From Halomarina ordinaria (lineage in GTDB: Archaea > Halobacteriota > Halobacteria > Halobacteriales > Haloarculaceae), in the NCBI RefSeq assembly GCF_030553305.1, contig NZ_JARRAH010000001.1, positions 620,001-684,000 of the forward strand: a stretch of DNA of 64,000 nucleotides. The letters are read 5' to 3'. Positions 1-8,763 of the stretch are shown in pieces. The notes beneath the pieces are model-generated. The model saw only the letters and a program-made list of their open reading frames with translations. It was not told the origin of the DNA and searched no databases. The translations under genes were made by a program, and so were the position numbers. Numbering within the stretch: position 1 is the stretch's first letter; every line of letters begins with the position of its first letter.

Positions 1-1580
1 TCTTCGGTCGGAAGATGGCCGCGTTCGCGGGCACGGACAGGCGCAAGCAGCTGGCGGCGACGATCGGCGTCACCGGGCCGGTCTCGGGGTTCGTCAACAA
101 CACGCCGGTCGTCGCGATTCTGGTCCCGGTCATCAACGACCTCGCCCACGAGGGCAAGACCTCACCGTCGAAGCTCCTGATGCCGCTGTCGTTCGCTTCG
201 ATGCTCGGGGGGACGCTCACGCTCATCGGCACCTCCACCAACATCCTCGCCAGCGACATCGCGGCCCAGCTCGGCGCGGAGTCGCCCGGCCTCGGACTGG
301 AGGCGTTCGGGATGTTCGAGTTCACGAAACTCGGCGTCGTCGTCTTCGCGGTCGGCTCCCTCTATCTGATGACGGTCGGCGTTCGTCTCCTCCCCGAACG
401 GATTCCGGCCGAGGAGGACCTCGTCCAGGAGTACGCCCTCCAAGAGTACCTCGCGGACGTCGTTGTACCGGCGGACTCGTCGTTGATCGGGCAGACGGTC
501 GAGGAGGCACTGGGCGACGACGACCTCGATATCGACGTGTTACAGCTGCTTCGAGACGGCGAATACTTCGCCGACCCGCTCGCTCGCAAGGAGATACGCG
601 AGGGCGACACCCTCCGGCTCAGGACGAACCGTGAGACGCTCGAACGCATCATCGAAGCGGAGGGCCTCACGCTGGTAGGTAGTCCCCGGACCGAGGAGGA
701 CTTCCACCAGGACGGGGACGACCCCGTCCTCGTCGAGGTGGTCGTCCCCTCGGGGTCGTTCCTCGTCGGGGAGACCCTGGCGAGTTCGACGTTCCGACAG
801 CGCTACGACGCGAACGTCCTCGCCTTCCGGACCCGAGGTGACGTCGTGCGAGACCGGTTCGAGGCAATCGGCATCCGCGTCGGCGACACCCTCCTCGTCC
901 AGGCGCCGCCCGATAGCCTCACCCGCCTCGTCGAGAACGAGGACTTCATCGTCGCTCACGAGTTCGACGAGGTGTCCTACCGGAGCGAGAAGGTCCCGTT
1001 CGCCGTCGCCATCATCGCCGGCGTCGTCGCGCTCCCGGCGCTGAACGTCCTCCCCATCGTCGTCTCGGCATTGGCTGGGGTGGTGGCGATGGTCTTCACC
1101 GGCGTCCTCAAACCGACCGAACTCTACTCCTCCGTCGAGTGGAACGTCATCTTCCTGCTCGCGGGCGTCATCCCCCTCGGCATCGCCCTCCAGCAGACGG
1201 GGGCCGCCGCGTTGCTCGGGGACGCCGTCGCCTCGACGGCCACGTTCCTCCCCGCCATCGGTGTCCTCTGGGTGTTCTACCTCGCGACCGGCCTGTTGAC
1301 GAGCGTCATCAGCAACAACGCGAGCGTCGTGCTGATGATACCCGTCGCGGCCAGCGCCGCCCAGTCCATCGACGCGAACGCGTTCGCGTTCGTCCTCGCC
1401 GTCACCTTCGCCGCCTCGACGGCGTTCATGACCCCCGTCGGCTACCAGACGAACCTCTTCGTCTACGGCCCGGGTGGCTACACGTTCTCTGACTTCATCC
1501 GCGTCGGCGCCCCCCTCCAGTTCCTGCTGTCGGTCGTGACGGTCCTCGGCATCGCGTTCTTCTGGGGGGTCCGCGCCTGA
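1..1580 (+). CDS. SLC13-type anion/sodium symporter with two TrkA-C domains, 5' partial
   Basis: Integral membrane permease, probably sodium-coupled uptake of a divalent anion such as sulfate, phosphate or a dicarboxylate; the substrate cannot be read from sequence. The frame is open to the left edge, so the N-terminus lies outside; residue numbers count from the Met at base 15. The first helical block carries the re-entrant 'FVNNTPVV' motif (about 26-33), and the second half carries its pseudo-symmetric partner 'SVISNNASVV' (about 430-440). Between them are two soluble TrkA-C/RCK_C-like domains (about 135-215 and 230-315), the usual arrangement of this prokaryotic SLC13 subfamily. The two SNN-like hairpins are seen; the family call is knowledge-based; the ligand sensed by the TrkA-C domains is unknown. 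Confidence 0.9.
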   Translation, partial: FGRKMAAFAGTDRRKQLAATIGVTGPVSGFVNNTPVVAILVPVINDLAHEGKTSPSKLLMPLSFASMLGGTLTLIGTSTNILASDIAAQLGAESPGLGLEAFGMFEFTKLGVVVFAVGSLYLMTVGVRLLPERIPAEEDLVQEYALQEYLADVVVPADSSLIGQTVEEALGDDDLDIDVLQLLRDGEYFADPLARKEIREGDTLRLRTNRETLERIIEAEGLTLVGSPRTEEDFHQDGDDPVLVEVVVPSGSFLVGETLASSTFRQRYDANVLAFRTRGDVVRDRFEAIGIRVGDTLLVQAPPDSLTRLVENEDFIVAHEFDEVSYRSEKVPFAVAIIAGVVALPALNVLPIVVSALAGVVAMVFTGVLKPTELYSSVEWNVIFLLAGVIPLGIALQQTGAAALLGDAVASTATFLPAIGVLWVFYLATGLLTSVISNNASVVLMIPVAASAAQSIDANAFAFVLAVTFAASTAFMTPVGYQTNLFVYGPGGYTFSDFIRVGAPLQFLLSVVTVLGIAFFWGVRA

Positions 1581-1653
1581 GTGGACCGGCCTCCCCACCG
1601 CGAACCGGGGACGTCGTGCGAACATTGATTCGCGTCGCCGTCCTCCTAGAGCT

Positions 1654-2082
1654 ATGACCGAGTTTCCGGACGAGCGACAGCTCGTACTGCGGGCGCGCGC
1701 TCACCTAGAGGAGTGGACGAACAGTGCGCGGACGACAGTGTACGCCGAACTGTTCGAAGGCGACGAGTCGCTGCTCGGCGAGGACGACCTTCGGCTCCTC
1801 GACGCGCTCGACTCCGAACTGGAGCGAGGGGGTGGCGATGGGGTCTGGGGAACGGACCGGTACGGAATCCACGCGGCGGGCGGCTCGGGTTCGGACACCT
1901 CGCTCGGGGTGGTGTGCGTCTACCATCCACAGATAACCAAGGACTCCGTCCTTCGCGGGGGGGACGGGCTGGACGACGAGACCGAGGAGCGACTCAACGC
2001 CGCGCTCTGGACGTACAGCGAGCGCGTCGCCACGCTCGTCGAAGCCGAACTTGACGCGTTCGTCCGTCGGACCCAGTCCTGA
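1654..2082 (+). CDS. conserved haloarchaeal protein of unknown function
   Basis: An acidic soluble protein of 142 residues with no membrane segment or signal peptide. I do not recognise an enzyme motif. The N-terminal 55 residues are strongly helical (ERQLVLRARAHLEEW and a run of Leu/Asp/Glu). A Gly-rich segment follows (about 60-80), then a short strand-like stretch 'LGVVCVYHP', and the C-terminal 40 residues are again helical. Composition and codon use are typical of the neighbouring genes, so it is very likely real. It follows the transporter by about 70 bp in the same direction with its own ATG and could be co-transcribed. Probably one of the small DUF families restricted to Halobacteria. 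Confidence 0.75.
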   Translation: MTEFPDERQLVLRARAHLEEWTNSARTTVYAELFEGDESLLGEDDLRLLDALDSELERGGGDGVWGTDRYGIHAAGGSGSDTSLGVVCVYHPQITKDSVLRGGDGLDDETEERLNAALWTYSERVATLVEAELDAFVRRTQS

Positions 2083-2180
2083 GTCGGCGGCTGGGAGGTG
2101 TTCTATGGGTACAGTCGCGAGATGATGTCCAGAGCCAGCGGTTCCTGACCGTGCGACGAGTCCGTCCGGTCGCGTGCGTT

Positions 2181-2342
2181 TCAGCGATGTATCAGCCCCA
2201 GTATTCGGCTTCGAACGTCGTCCGCGGAGTCGTACGTCTGGTTCGCGGTCGGGGCGAGCACGTCACCGAGGGCTTCGGTCCCACTCCGCGTTTCGAGCGC
2301 GTCGTCGAGAGCGCCGAGACGACCACTCAGGTCGCCGTCCAT
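2181..2342 (-). CDS. candidate 53-residue acidic mini-protein, DUF5789-like ending
   Basis: An ATG-initiated frame too short for standard tracks, encoding 53 residues. It begins MDGDLSGRLGALDDALETR and continues through 'EALGDVLAP' and 'TYDSADDVRSRILGLI' to HR. The 'G(D/E)VL.P....TY(D/E)SADDVR..(I/V)L' pattern resembles, from memory, the C-terminal half of small DUF5789-type haloarchaeal proteins. GAGG lies about 10 nt upstream of the ATG. The frame stays open upstream to a stop directly behind the zinc-finger gene, and that upstream extension (TVEAVRNRASEDRP) also looks protein-like. This may therefore be an intact small gene or the 3' half of a decayed longer one. Seen: frame and composition. 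Inferred: family. Confidence 0.4.
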   Translation of the reverse strand: MDGDLSGRLGALDDALETRSGTEALGDVLAPTANQTYDSADDVRSRILGLIHR

Positions 2343-2411
2343 CGGCCGGTCCTCGCTGGCACGGTTACGGACGGCCTCTACCGTTCGCCCCGGGGAGGTC
2401 GACGGGCGCGC

Positions 2412-2621
2412 TCAGAACTCGTAGGTGTCCACACCGTCCGGACCGTCACCCGGGACGGGGTCCTCCTCGCCGGTCGGTCGGCCGCCGGCCTCCTTCAGAC
2501 AGTCGGTACACAACCCCGTCGGTCGGTCGTAGTGGTCCGCGCAGACGACCCGGCCGCAGCGGTCGCAGCCGTCGACCACCTCGTTCGTCTGGCAGAGTTC
2601 GCACAGTCCGGAGACGCTCAT
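2412..2621 (-). CDS. small two-zinc-finger protein
   Basis: A 69-residue protein with eight potential zinc ligands in B-box/AN1-like spacing: CELC, CDRC, CADH and CTDC within the first 45 residues. A flexible acidic tail ends in DTYEF. The start is taken at the internal ATG (MSVSGLCELC). The longer frame adds an Ala/Leu/Arg-rich stretch unlike haloarchaeal protein. Small proteins with paired Cys motifs are abundant in Halobacteria and often affect motility or biofilm, but no function is assignable here. The gene is monocistronic, divergent from the J-domain gene downstream on the other strand. Confidence 0.7.
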   Translation of the reverse strand: MSVSGLCELCQTNEVVDGCDRCGRVVCADHYDRPTGLCTDCLKEAGGRPTGEEDPVPGDGPDGVDTYEF

Positions 2622-2816
2622 GCGGGGTGCTACCACGCGAGGTCGTAAAAGCGCGAGGGCTGCGGGTGCCATCTGCTCGTAGAGGGTTCTCCGGAGGATG
2701 CCGTCACAGCCCTCTTAGCTCGATATGCCAGCTACGATAGCTGTGCGGACCGCCCGGTTCGTGGGCGATTCGACCGCGGGCGAGAGGCTTACGGTGTCCG
2801 CGCGGTAACTCCCGGT

Positions 2817-3338
2817 GTGAATCGTCCGCGGCTCGTGTCGATGCTCACGTTCGTCTTCGCGGGGCTGGCGGCCTTCCTCGTGCTCGCCGGCCTCGCGTTC
2901 GAGCCGCTGCTGTTGCTCATCGCCGCCCCCTTCGCCGTCGTCGCCTACCTGATGTGGTACCAGTCCTCGGGGCGACTCGTCGAACGGCTGTACACCCGCG
3001 TCGAGCGACGCGCGCGCGTCGACGGGGAGTGGACGCCGCGCGAGGAGTGGGAGCGACGGGGTCGCGTCGGTGGGCCGGGGGCCGGTGCCGGCGGACGCGC
3101 CCGCCGCGGCCCCCGGACGAACGGCACCGGCCGGAGACGACGGCAGAACCCCTCCGGGAGCACGGGGCCGACGCGCCGCGAGGCCTCGCGCATCCTCGGC
3201 GTCTCGCCCGACGCCGACGAGCAGACCGTCCGCGACGCCTACCGCGAGAAGGTGAAGGCGACCCACCCCGACACGGCCGAGGGGAGCGAGGAGGCGTTCA
3301 AGCGCGTCAGCGCGGCCTACGACCGGCTCTCGGAGTAG
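2817..3338 (+). CDS. membrane-anchored J-domain (DnaJ-like) protein
   Basis: A 173-residue protein with a GTG start. Residues 8-48 form two adjacent hydrophobic helices that anchor it in the cytoplasmic membrane. An Arg/Gly-rich linker (about 60-115) leads to a C-terminal J domain (about 118-173) with the diagnostic HPD tripeptide at about 150-152, preceded by 'REKVKATHPD' and followed by 'AYDRLSE'. J domains stimulate Hsp70 (DnaK) ATPase; a C-terminal J domain on a membrane anchor suggests local recruitment of DnaK to the membrane. This small architecture recurs in Halobacteria. The basic linker is unusual in an otherwise acidic proteome and may contact lipid head groups; that last point is inference. 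Confidence 0.88.
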   Translation: MNRPRLVSMLTFVFAGLAAFLVLAGLAFEPLLLLIAAPFAVVAYLMWYQSSGRLVERLYTRVERRARVDGEWTPREEWERRGRVGGPGAGAGGRARRGPRTNGTGRRRRQNPSGSTGPTRREASRILGVSPDADEQTVRDAYREKVKATHPDTAEGSEEAFKRVSAAYDRLSE

Positions 3339-3386
3339 TCGCGGACGCCCCGGTGACTTGATACGCCGGGCGGTCGGCCTCCCGGT

Positions 3387-4067
3387 ATGCACCCCCCGCT
3401 CGCGGTCGACATCGACGGCACGCTGACCGACGACGCCCGGGCGCTCGACCCGCGCGTGGTCGACCCGCTCCGGTCGTGGCCCGCGCCGGTCGTCGTCGCC
3501 ACGGGGAAGGCGCTGCCCTACCCGGTCGGCCTCTGCGAGTTCCTCGGCCTCCCCGTGCGCGTCATCGCGGAGAACGGCGGCGCGACCTACCTCGCGGACG
3601 ACGACGACCTCACCTTCCACGGCGACCGCGAGGCGGCCCGGGCGGTCGTCGAGGCGTACCGCGACGCCGGCTACGACCTCGGGTGGGGCGCGGTCGACCT
3701 CGTCAACCGCTGGCGGGAGACGGAGGTCGCCGTCAACGTCGACCAGCCGCTCGACCCGCTGCGCGACGTCGCCGAGCGCCGCGGAATGCGCGTCTTCGAC
3801 ACGGGCTACGCGTACCACGTCACCACCCCCGACGTGGACAAGGGGGTGGCGCTCCGGTCGGTCGCCGAGCGCCTCGACTACGACCCCGCCCAGTTCGCCG
3901 CCGTCGGCGACTCCGAGAACGACGCCGGCATGCTCGACGTCGCGGGGACGTCGTTCGCGGTGGCGAACGCCGACGAGGCGGCGAAGGCGGCGGCGGGGGA
4001 CGTGACCGAGGGGTCGTTCGCCGACGGGTTCCTCGAGGCGCTCGACCGGATTCGCGGCGCACGCTAG
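3387..4067 (+). CDS. phosphoglycolate phosphatase, archaeal HAD type
   Basis: A HAD-superfamily phosphatase of 226 residues, the usual size for archaeal phosphoglycolate phosphatase (TA0175-type). Motif I is 'DIDGTLTD' at residues 8-15, with the nucleophile Asp8 and acid/base Asp10. Motif II is the 'ATGKALP' segment near 40. Motif IV is 'GDSENDAGML' at about 174. The cap domain lies between motifs II and III. Expected reaction: 2-phosphoglycolate to glycolate plus phosphate, cytosolic, Mg-dependent. It starts about 50 bp after the J-domain gene and about 80 bp before the GTPase gene, all on the plus strand. Cof-type sugar phosphatases are close relatives, so the substrate is less certain than the fold. 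Confidence 0.88.
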   Translation: MHPPLAVDIDGTLTDDARALDPRVVDPLRSWPAPVVVATGKALPYPVGLCEFLGLPVRVIAENGGATYLADDDDLTFHGDREAARAVVEAYRDAGYDLGWGAVDLVNRWRETEVAVNVDQPLDPLRDVAERRGMRVFDTGYAYHVTTPDVDKGVALRSVAERLDYDPAQFAAVGDSENDAGMLDVAGTSFAVANADEAAKAAAGDVTEGSFADGFLEALDRIRGAR

Positions 4068-4147
4068 ACGCTTCGACGCCGTCTCCCCAGTGCTACGTTC
4101 ACACAAGGCGAGAACGCTTTTACCCGGTGAGTTGTTACCCCCTCTCA

Positions 4148-5758
4148 ATGAGCCCTGACCGGGCCACGCTGGAGCGCGCGCTCGAACGTGGTGAGGAAGA
4201 GGGTGGCAGCGTCGAGTTCAAGGAACGACTCACGCGGAACGTCCACCTGGCCGACGGTCGCCTGGAGAGTCTGGCCGCACAACTTCGCCACCGCGTCCTC
4301 TCGGGGGACGGGGAGGCGACGTACGTCGTCGGCGTCACCGACGACGGGGGGCTGGCCGGCATCGCTCCCGACACCTTCTCCGAATCAATGGACGTCCTCT
4401 CGCTGCTAGCCGAGGAGGCCGGCGCGCACATCGAGGCGGTCCAGACCTGGGGCGTCGGCGAGCACGGCGACCGGGGCATCGTCGGCGTCGCCACCGTCCG
4501 CGAGGGCGCCATCCTCGACACCGACGACGAGCACATCGTCGTCGGGACGGCGGGCCACGTCGACCACGGCAAGAGCACGCTCGTCGGCTCGCTCGTCACC
4601 GGCCAACCCGACGACGGCGAGGGCGGTACCCGCGGCTTCCTCGACGTCCAGCCCCACGAGGTCGAACGCGGCCTCTCGGCGGACCTCTCCTACGGCGTCT
4701 ACGGCTTCACCGGCGAAGGGCCGCTCCGGACGTCGAACCCCCACCGGAAGGCGGACCGCGCACGTATCGTCGAGGACGCGGAGCGCGTCGTCTCGTTCGT
4801 CGACACCGTCGGCCACGAACCGTGGCTCCGGACCACGATTCGGGGACTGGTCGGCCAGAAACTCGACTACGGCCTGCTCGTCGTCGCCGCGGACGACGGC
4901 CCGACGAAGACGACCCGCGAGCACCTCGGCATCCTCCTCGCGACGGAGTTGCCCACCATCGTCGCCATCACGAAGGCCGACATGGTGAGCGAGGAGCGCG
5001 TCGCCACGGTCGAGCGCGAGGTCGAACGCCTGCTGCGCGACGTCGGCAAGGCCCCGCTCCGCGTCGAGCGCCACGGCGTCGACGCGGCCGTCGAGGAGAC
5101 GAACGAGCAGGTCGTCCCCGTCGTCACCACGAGCGCGGTGACGATGCAGGGGCTCTCGACCCTCGACGAACTATTCGAGCGCCTGCCGAAGACGGCCGAC
5201 GGCGCCGGCGAGTTCTCCATGTACATCGACCGCACCTACTCGGTGACGGGCGTCGGCGCCGTCGCCTCGGGGACCGTCCGCACGGGCGAGGTGGAAGCCG
5301 GCGACGAACTCCTGCTCGGCCCGATGCCGGACGGGTCGTACCGGCCCGTCGAGGTGCGCTCCATCGAGATGCACTACCATCGGGTCGACGAGGCGAAGGC
5401 CGGCCGCATCGTCGGTATCGCCCTCAAGGGCGTCCGCGAGAGCGACATCGAGCGCGGGATGGTACTCGTCCCCCGCGGCTCCGACCCCCCCGCAGTCCGC
5501 GAGTTCGAGGCGGAGGTGATGGTGCTCAACCACCCGACGCGCATCGGCGACGGCTACGAACCCGTCGTCCACGTCGAGACGGTGAGCGAGGCGGCCGTGT
5601 TCGCCCCGGAGGGCGGCCAGCTCCTCCCCGGCGACACGGGCACCGCCCGCGTCCGATTCAAGTTCCGCCCCTACCTCGTCGAGGCGGGCCAGCGCTTCGT
5701 CTTCCGCGAGGGACAGAGCAAGGGCGTCGGGACGGTCACGCGCGTCGTTCAGGAGTGA
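4148..5758 (+). CDS. GTPBP1-family translational GTPase
   Basis: A 536-residue EF-Tu-like GTPase. A basic/acidic N-terminal extension of about 130 residues precedes the G domain. G1 is 'GHVDHGKST' (about 135-143), G3 is 'DTVGHEPW' (about 220) and G4 is 'TKAD' (about 273), where the usual Asn is replaced by Thr. The C-terminal half contains the two beta-barrel domains ('GTVRTGEVEAGDELLLG' and 'VEAGQRFVFREG'). The start ATG at 4148 follows a pyrimidine-rich leader; a much longer upstream frame is a shadow of the phosphatase gene. Eukaryotic GTPBP1/2 act in ribosome and mRNA surveillance; haloarchaeal members are uncharacterised as far as I know. Confidence 0.9.
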   Translation: MSPDRATLERALERGEEEGGSVEFKERLTRNVHLADGRLESLAAQLRHRVLSGDGEATYVVGVTDDGGLAGIAPDTFSESMDVLSLLAEEAGAHIEAVQTWGVGEHGDRGIVGVATVREGAILDTDDEHIVVGTAGHVDHGKSTLVGSLVTGQPDDGEGGTRGFLDVQPHEVERGLSADLSYGVYGFTGEGPLRTSNPHRKADRARIVEDAERVVSFVDTVGHEPWLRTTIRGLVGQKLDYGLLVVAADDGPTKTTREHLGILLATELPTIVAITKADMVSEERVATVEREVERLLRDVGKAPLRVERHGVDAAVEETNEQVVPVVTTSAVTMQGLSTLDELFERLPKTADGAGEFSMYIDRTYSVTGVGAVASGTVRTGEVEAGDELLLGPMPDGSYRPVEVRSIEMHYHRVDEAKAGRIVGIALKGVRESDIERGMVLVPRGSDPPAVREFEAEVMVLNHPTRIGDGYEPVVHVETVSEAAVFAPEGGQLLPGDTGTARVRFKFRPYLVEAGQRFVFREGQSKGVGTVTRVVQE

Positions 5759-5818
5759 CACAGCGCCGCCGAGGGGTGCGGTGACGCGATTTAAGGTCGT
5801 GCCGACCCTAGGCGGACC

Positions 5819-6058
5819 ATGCAACTCTCGGACGTCGGACGCCGTGTGCGGGAGGTCGACGACTCCCTCAGCGAACAGCAGAAGTTCCGCGGCGGGGGCC
5901 TGCTCATCCTGGGCGGCGCCGCGCTCGTCGCGCTGCTCGCGTTCGTCCCGCTCGACTCCGTCTCGCTGCAGGCCATCCTCGCCACGATGGGCGTGGCGAT
6001 GATGGTCGTCGGGACGCTCTCGGTCGGCACGTCCGGCCGGCGCGAACGGCCGGTGTAG
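5819..6058 (+). CDS. small membrane protein with two helices
   Basis: A 79-residue protein: a soluble N-terminal part (1-25, charged, 'VREVDDSLSEQQKFRGGG'), then two transmembrane helices (about 27-43 and 48-66) separated by a short 'PLDSVS' turn, and a basic tail (GRRERPV). A TATA-like 'gatttaag' lies about 30 bp upstream of the ATG, so the transcript is probably leaderless. Widespread small conserved membrane protein type in Halobacteria; no function known to me. It points toward the minus-strand mch operon and ends about 5 bp before it, so the two transcription units converge. Confidence 0.7.
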   Translation: MQLSDVGRRVREVDDSLSEQQKFRGGGLLILGGAALVALLAFVPLDSVSLQAILATMGVAMMVVGTLSVGTSGRRERPV

Positions 6059-6063
6059 GGGGA

Positions 6064-6576
6064 CTACTCGGCCGCCCGGTAGCGCGGCGCCTCGTCCTCC
6101 CCTTCGTCCGCCGCCTCGACCCGCGTCGCGAGGTCGAGGACGACGGCCCACTCGAGAATCCGTTCGACGCGCTCGCGCCAGACGCGCTCCCAGTCGGTGC
6201 GGCGGCTGCGTTCCCAGCGCGGTATCGTCTCTCGGACGCGCCCGTAGGCCGCCGCCGGGGTGAGCGGTTCCTTTGACGTCGCCAGCGCGTCGAGGACGGT
6301 CGACGCCCCGTGGATTCGCTCGCGGAACGCCCGCGCCAGGTCCTCGTCCGTGAGGTCGGCGCGGGTCTGGTAGAACTTCCCGTCGGACTCGGCGAGGAGG
6401 CCGAGCGCCCGCAGGAACGTGAGCCACTCGCGAGCGGCGTCGCGGGACGGGAGGCCGGCGTCGGCCATCAGCCGTGCACAGCAGTCGTCCTCGGTGCCGG
6501 GGACGAGCGGGAGCGTCCGGGCGGCCTCCCGGACGAACGACAGCGGGCGCGGCTCGGGGACGACCTTGAACTTCAC
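6064..6576 (-). CDS. conserved haloarchaeal winged-helix-like protein
   Basis: A 170-residue acidic protein. Its ATG overlaps the stop of mch by 4 nt, so the two are translationally coupled. 'REWLTFLRALGLLAESDGKFYQT' (about 47-70) reads like the recognition helix and wing of a winged helix-turn-helix domain, and a second helical block follows (80-150, with Arg/Trp-rich 'IPRWERSRRTDWERVWRERV'). No catalytic motif is visible. Conserved beside mch in my recollection of haloarchaeal genomes, but this was not checked. A DNA-binding or mch-related regulatory role is inference only. Confidence 0.72.
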   Translation of the reverse strand: MKFKVVPEPRPLSFVREAARTLPLVPGTEDDCCARLMADAGLPSRDAAREWLTFLRALGLLAESDGKFYQTRADLTDEDLARAFRERIHGASTVLDALATSKEPLTPAAAYGRVRETIPRWERSRRTDWERVWRERVERILEWAVVLDLATRVEAADEGEDEAPRYRAAE

Positions 6577-7505
6577 AGTCCGAAACTCGACGCGAGGAGG
6601 TCCTCGTCCGTCCGGCCGAGCGAGCGGGTGGGGCCGCCGACGACGTCGACGGTCACCTGTGCGGGCGCGAAGACGCTCTCGGGTACCTCGTAGAAGTCCC
6701 AGTCGACGTCGTCGAACACCTGGGCGAACGGCGTGCCGTACTCCTCGCGTGCGCTCGACGGCACCTCGTCGAACGCGTCGAAGTCGCTCTCGGCGGTGAG
6801 GTGGACCTGCGCGCCGTAGGCGAGCGCGTCGTTCGTGCGGGCGATGGCCGCCTCCTCATCGGCGGCGACGGGGGCGACGGGGGACCTGGCCGTCGCGGTG
6901 AGCAGGTCGAGCGGGTCGAATCCGAGTTCGAAACAGCGCCAGACGGCGAGTTCGGCCGCCCGCGCGGCGGTCGTCACGCTTCCCACGATGCTCGCCGTCG
7001 GGTACGTCGGCAGGACGACGCTCTCGGGGGAGACGTCGCAGCGCTCGGCGACGTGCTCCGCGACGGCCTCGTCCGGGAGGACGTCGGACTCGACCGAGAG
7101 GACGGCGAACTCGAAGGCGTCGGCGTAGCCCAGTTGTCGGTACTCCTCCTCCTCGGCGACGAGCGCGCGGGCGGGGCCGCTCCCGAGCGCCTCGTAGCCG
7201 TCGACCGTGAGTTCCCAGCCGGCCTTCTGCGCGCAGAGCAGCGCGAGCGCCGGGTGGTCGGTCGAGAAGTCGACGACCGGACGCGGCGCGCCCGCCACGT
7301 CGTCCATCGAACTGGCGACCGTCGCGAGGCCGGCGCTCTGTATCTCCGCGAGCAGCAGGCCGGCCTCGATGCCGCCGAGCGCCTCGACGCCGAAGTCGAT
7401 GACGCGCGCGCCGTTGTCGAGTTCGAACGCCTCGATGGCGAGTTCGTCGGCGAAGTCGAGCGCCTCGTCGACGAGGTCGAGCGCCATCCGGTTGAGACTC
7501 TCCAT
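6573..7505 (-). CDS. mch: methenyltetrahydromethanopterin cyclohydrolase homologue
   Basis: A 310-residue protein that matches Mch throughout: 'MALDLVDEALDFADEL' at the N-terminus, 'EIQSAGLATV' and 'FSTDHPALALLCAQKAGW' in the middle, and 'SRTNDALAYGA'-like 'ARTNDALAYGAQVHL' in the C-terminal third. In methanogens and methylotrophs Mch interconverts 5-formyl- and 5,10-methenyl-tetrahydromethanopterin. Halobacteria are thought to use folate and retain mch as an inherited enzyme probably adapted to tetrahydrofolate. A 'ccctttagcc' TATA-like element about 30 bp upstream suits a leaderless start. It is first in a two-gene operon with the winged-helix-like protein. Family firm; in vivo substrate uncertain. 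Confidence 0.93.
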   Translation of the reverse strand: MESLNRMALDLVDEALDFADELAIEAFELDNGARVIDFGVEALGGIEAGLLLAEIQSAGLATVASSMDDVAGAPRPVVDFSTDHPALALLCAQKAGWELTVDGYEALGSGPARALVAEEEEYRQLGYADAFEFAVLSVESDVLPDEAVAEHVAERCDVSPESVVLPTYPTASIVGSVTTAARAAELAVWRCFELGFDPLDLLTATARSPVAPVAADEEAAIARTNDALAYGAQVHLTAESDFDAFDEVPSSAREEYGTPFAQVFDDVDWDFYEVPESVFAPAQVTVDVVGGPTRSLGRTDEDLLASSFGL

Positions 7506-7558
7506 ACCCCGAATTGCGCGGTTTCGGCTAAAGGGTTTACCAGTCGCGCCGACCGCCC

Positions 7559-8725
7559 CTACCAGGCGTCGTCGAGCGTCTCGCGGACGGCCGCGCGCGA
7601 CGGTCCGTACCCCTCGGGCCCGTTCTCGAACAGCGCGTCCTCGCGGGTGAGTCGGGCGACGTCGTCCAGCGCGTCGCGCTCGACGCCGTCGAGGTCGCGC
7701 AGGCGCGACGGCAGGTCGAGGCCGTCGCGGACCCGTTCGACCTCGCTGACGACCCCCTCGGCGTCGTCGACGCCGAACGCCGTCGCCAGCAGGTCGCGCC
7801 GACCGTCGACCGTCGCGAAGACGTCGCGGAGGACGTGCGGGACCATCACGGCGTGCGCGAGGCCCTGCTGGACGCCCGCCCGCCGCCGGAGCCCGTGACC
7901 GTAGGCGTGGACGACGCCGAGTTTCATCCCGTCGATGACGGAGACGCCGTACTGACAGCAGACGACGCCCGCGACCGCCGCGTCCATCGCCGCCGCCGAC
8001 TCGTCCATGCGCGGGAGGGCGTCGGCGAGCAACGAGAGGCCGCGACTCGCCGTCCCGTCGGTCAGCGGGGTCGAGTGCCGCGAGAGGACCGCTTCGAGGC
8101 CCTTGTCGAAGCCGTTCATCGCGGAGCCGGCGAGGACGGACCGGGGCGTCGTCTCGAAGAGCGCGGGGTCGTAGAACAGCCCCTCCGGGAGCAGGTCGCT
8201 CCGTCCGAGCCCGCCGCTCGTTCGCCCCTCCTCGGTCGGGAGGCTCACGCCCGCGATGGGCGAGAGGTCGGCGCCCGCGAGCGTCGTCGGGACCGCGAAC
8301 AGCGGCGGCAGGGGAGCGCTCTCGGCCGGGAGGTCGACCCGGCCCGTCTCGCGGATGGCGTCGAGCGACTGCCCCGTCACCGCGAGGACGCGGATGGCCG
8401 TCGCCACGTCGAGGCTGCTCCCGCCCCCCAGCGCGACGAGCGCGTCGGCCTCGTGCTCGCGCATCGCGGCGACCCCCTCGACGGCCGTCTCGATGCGTTT
8501 CTCGGGCGTCGTCTCCGCGAAGACGCCGGCGAGTCGGTCGCCGAGGCCCTCCCGGACGGGGCCGACGACGGCCTCGGTCGTGCCGACGGTGCGTCCGGCG
8601 ACGACGAGCGCGCGTTCCGCACCGCGGTCGGCGAGCGCTTCACCGAGGCCGGCGACGCAGTCGCGCCCGAAGTGGATGGCCCCGGGGTCGTAGTCGAAGA
8701 CGAACGGCGCGGGTGGTGTCGTCAT
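7559..8725 (-). CDS. iron-containing alcohol dehydrogenase family protein
   Basis: A 388-residue enzyme of the group III (Fe/Zn) alcohol dehydrogenase fold. The N-terminal Rossmann-like part has 'VALGGGSSLDVATAI' (about 97-111), the nucleotide-binding GGGS motif. The C-terminal metal part has 'MKLGVVHAYGHGLRRR' and 'GLAHAVMVPHVLRD', supplying the conserved His ligands. The ATG at 8725 gives a normal family length; the frame runs on upstream only as a shadow of the next gene. Relatives include maleylacetate reductases, butanol dehydrogenases and glycerol dehydrogenases, so the substrate is unknown. It lies about 40 bp downstream of the phosphodiesterase-like gene on the same strand. Confidence 0.85.
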   Translation of the reverse strand: MTTPPAPFVFDYDPGAIHFGRDCVAGLGEALADRGAERALVVAGRTVGTTEAVVGPVREGLGDRLAGVFAETTPEKRIETAVEGVAAMREHEADALVALGGGSSLDVATAIRVLAVTGQSLDAIRETGRVDLPAESAPLPPLFAVPTTLAGADLSPIAGVSLPTEEGRTSGGLGRSDLLPEGLFYDPALFETTPRSVLAGSAMNGFDKGLEAVLSRHSTPLTDGTASRGLSLLADALPRMDESAAAMDAAVAGVVCCQYGVSVIDGMKLGVVHAYGHGLRRRAGVQQGLAHAVMVPHVLRDVFATVDGRRDLLATAFGVDDAEGVVSEVERVRDGLDLPSRLRDLDGVERDALDDVARLTREDALFENGPEGYGPSRAAVRETLDDAW

Positions 8726-8763
8726 ACCGCGCCGTTCTCGGGGACGACGCAAAACCGTTCCCG

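Noticed and set aside
3476-4147. Long plus-strand frame extending upstream of the GTPase gene
   Set aside because: It is an Arg/Pro-rich shadow of the phosphoglycolate phosphatase gene; the real start is the ATG at 4148.
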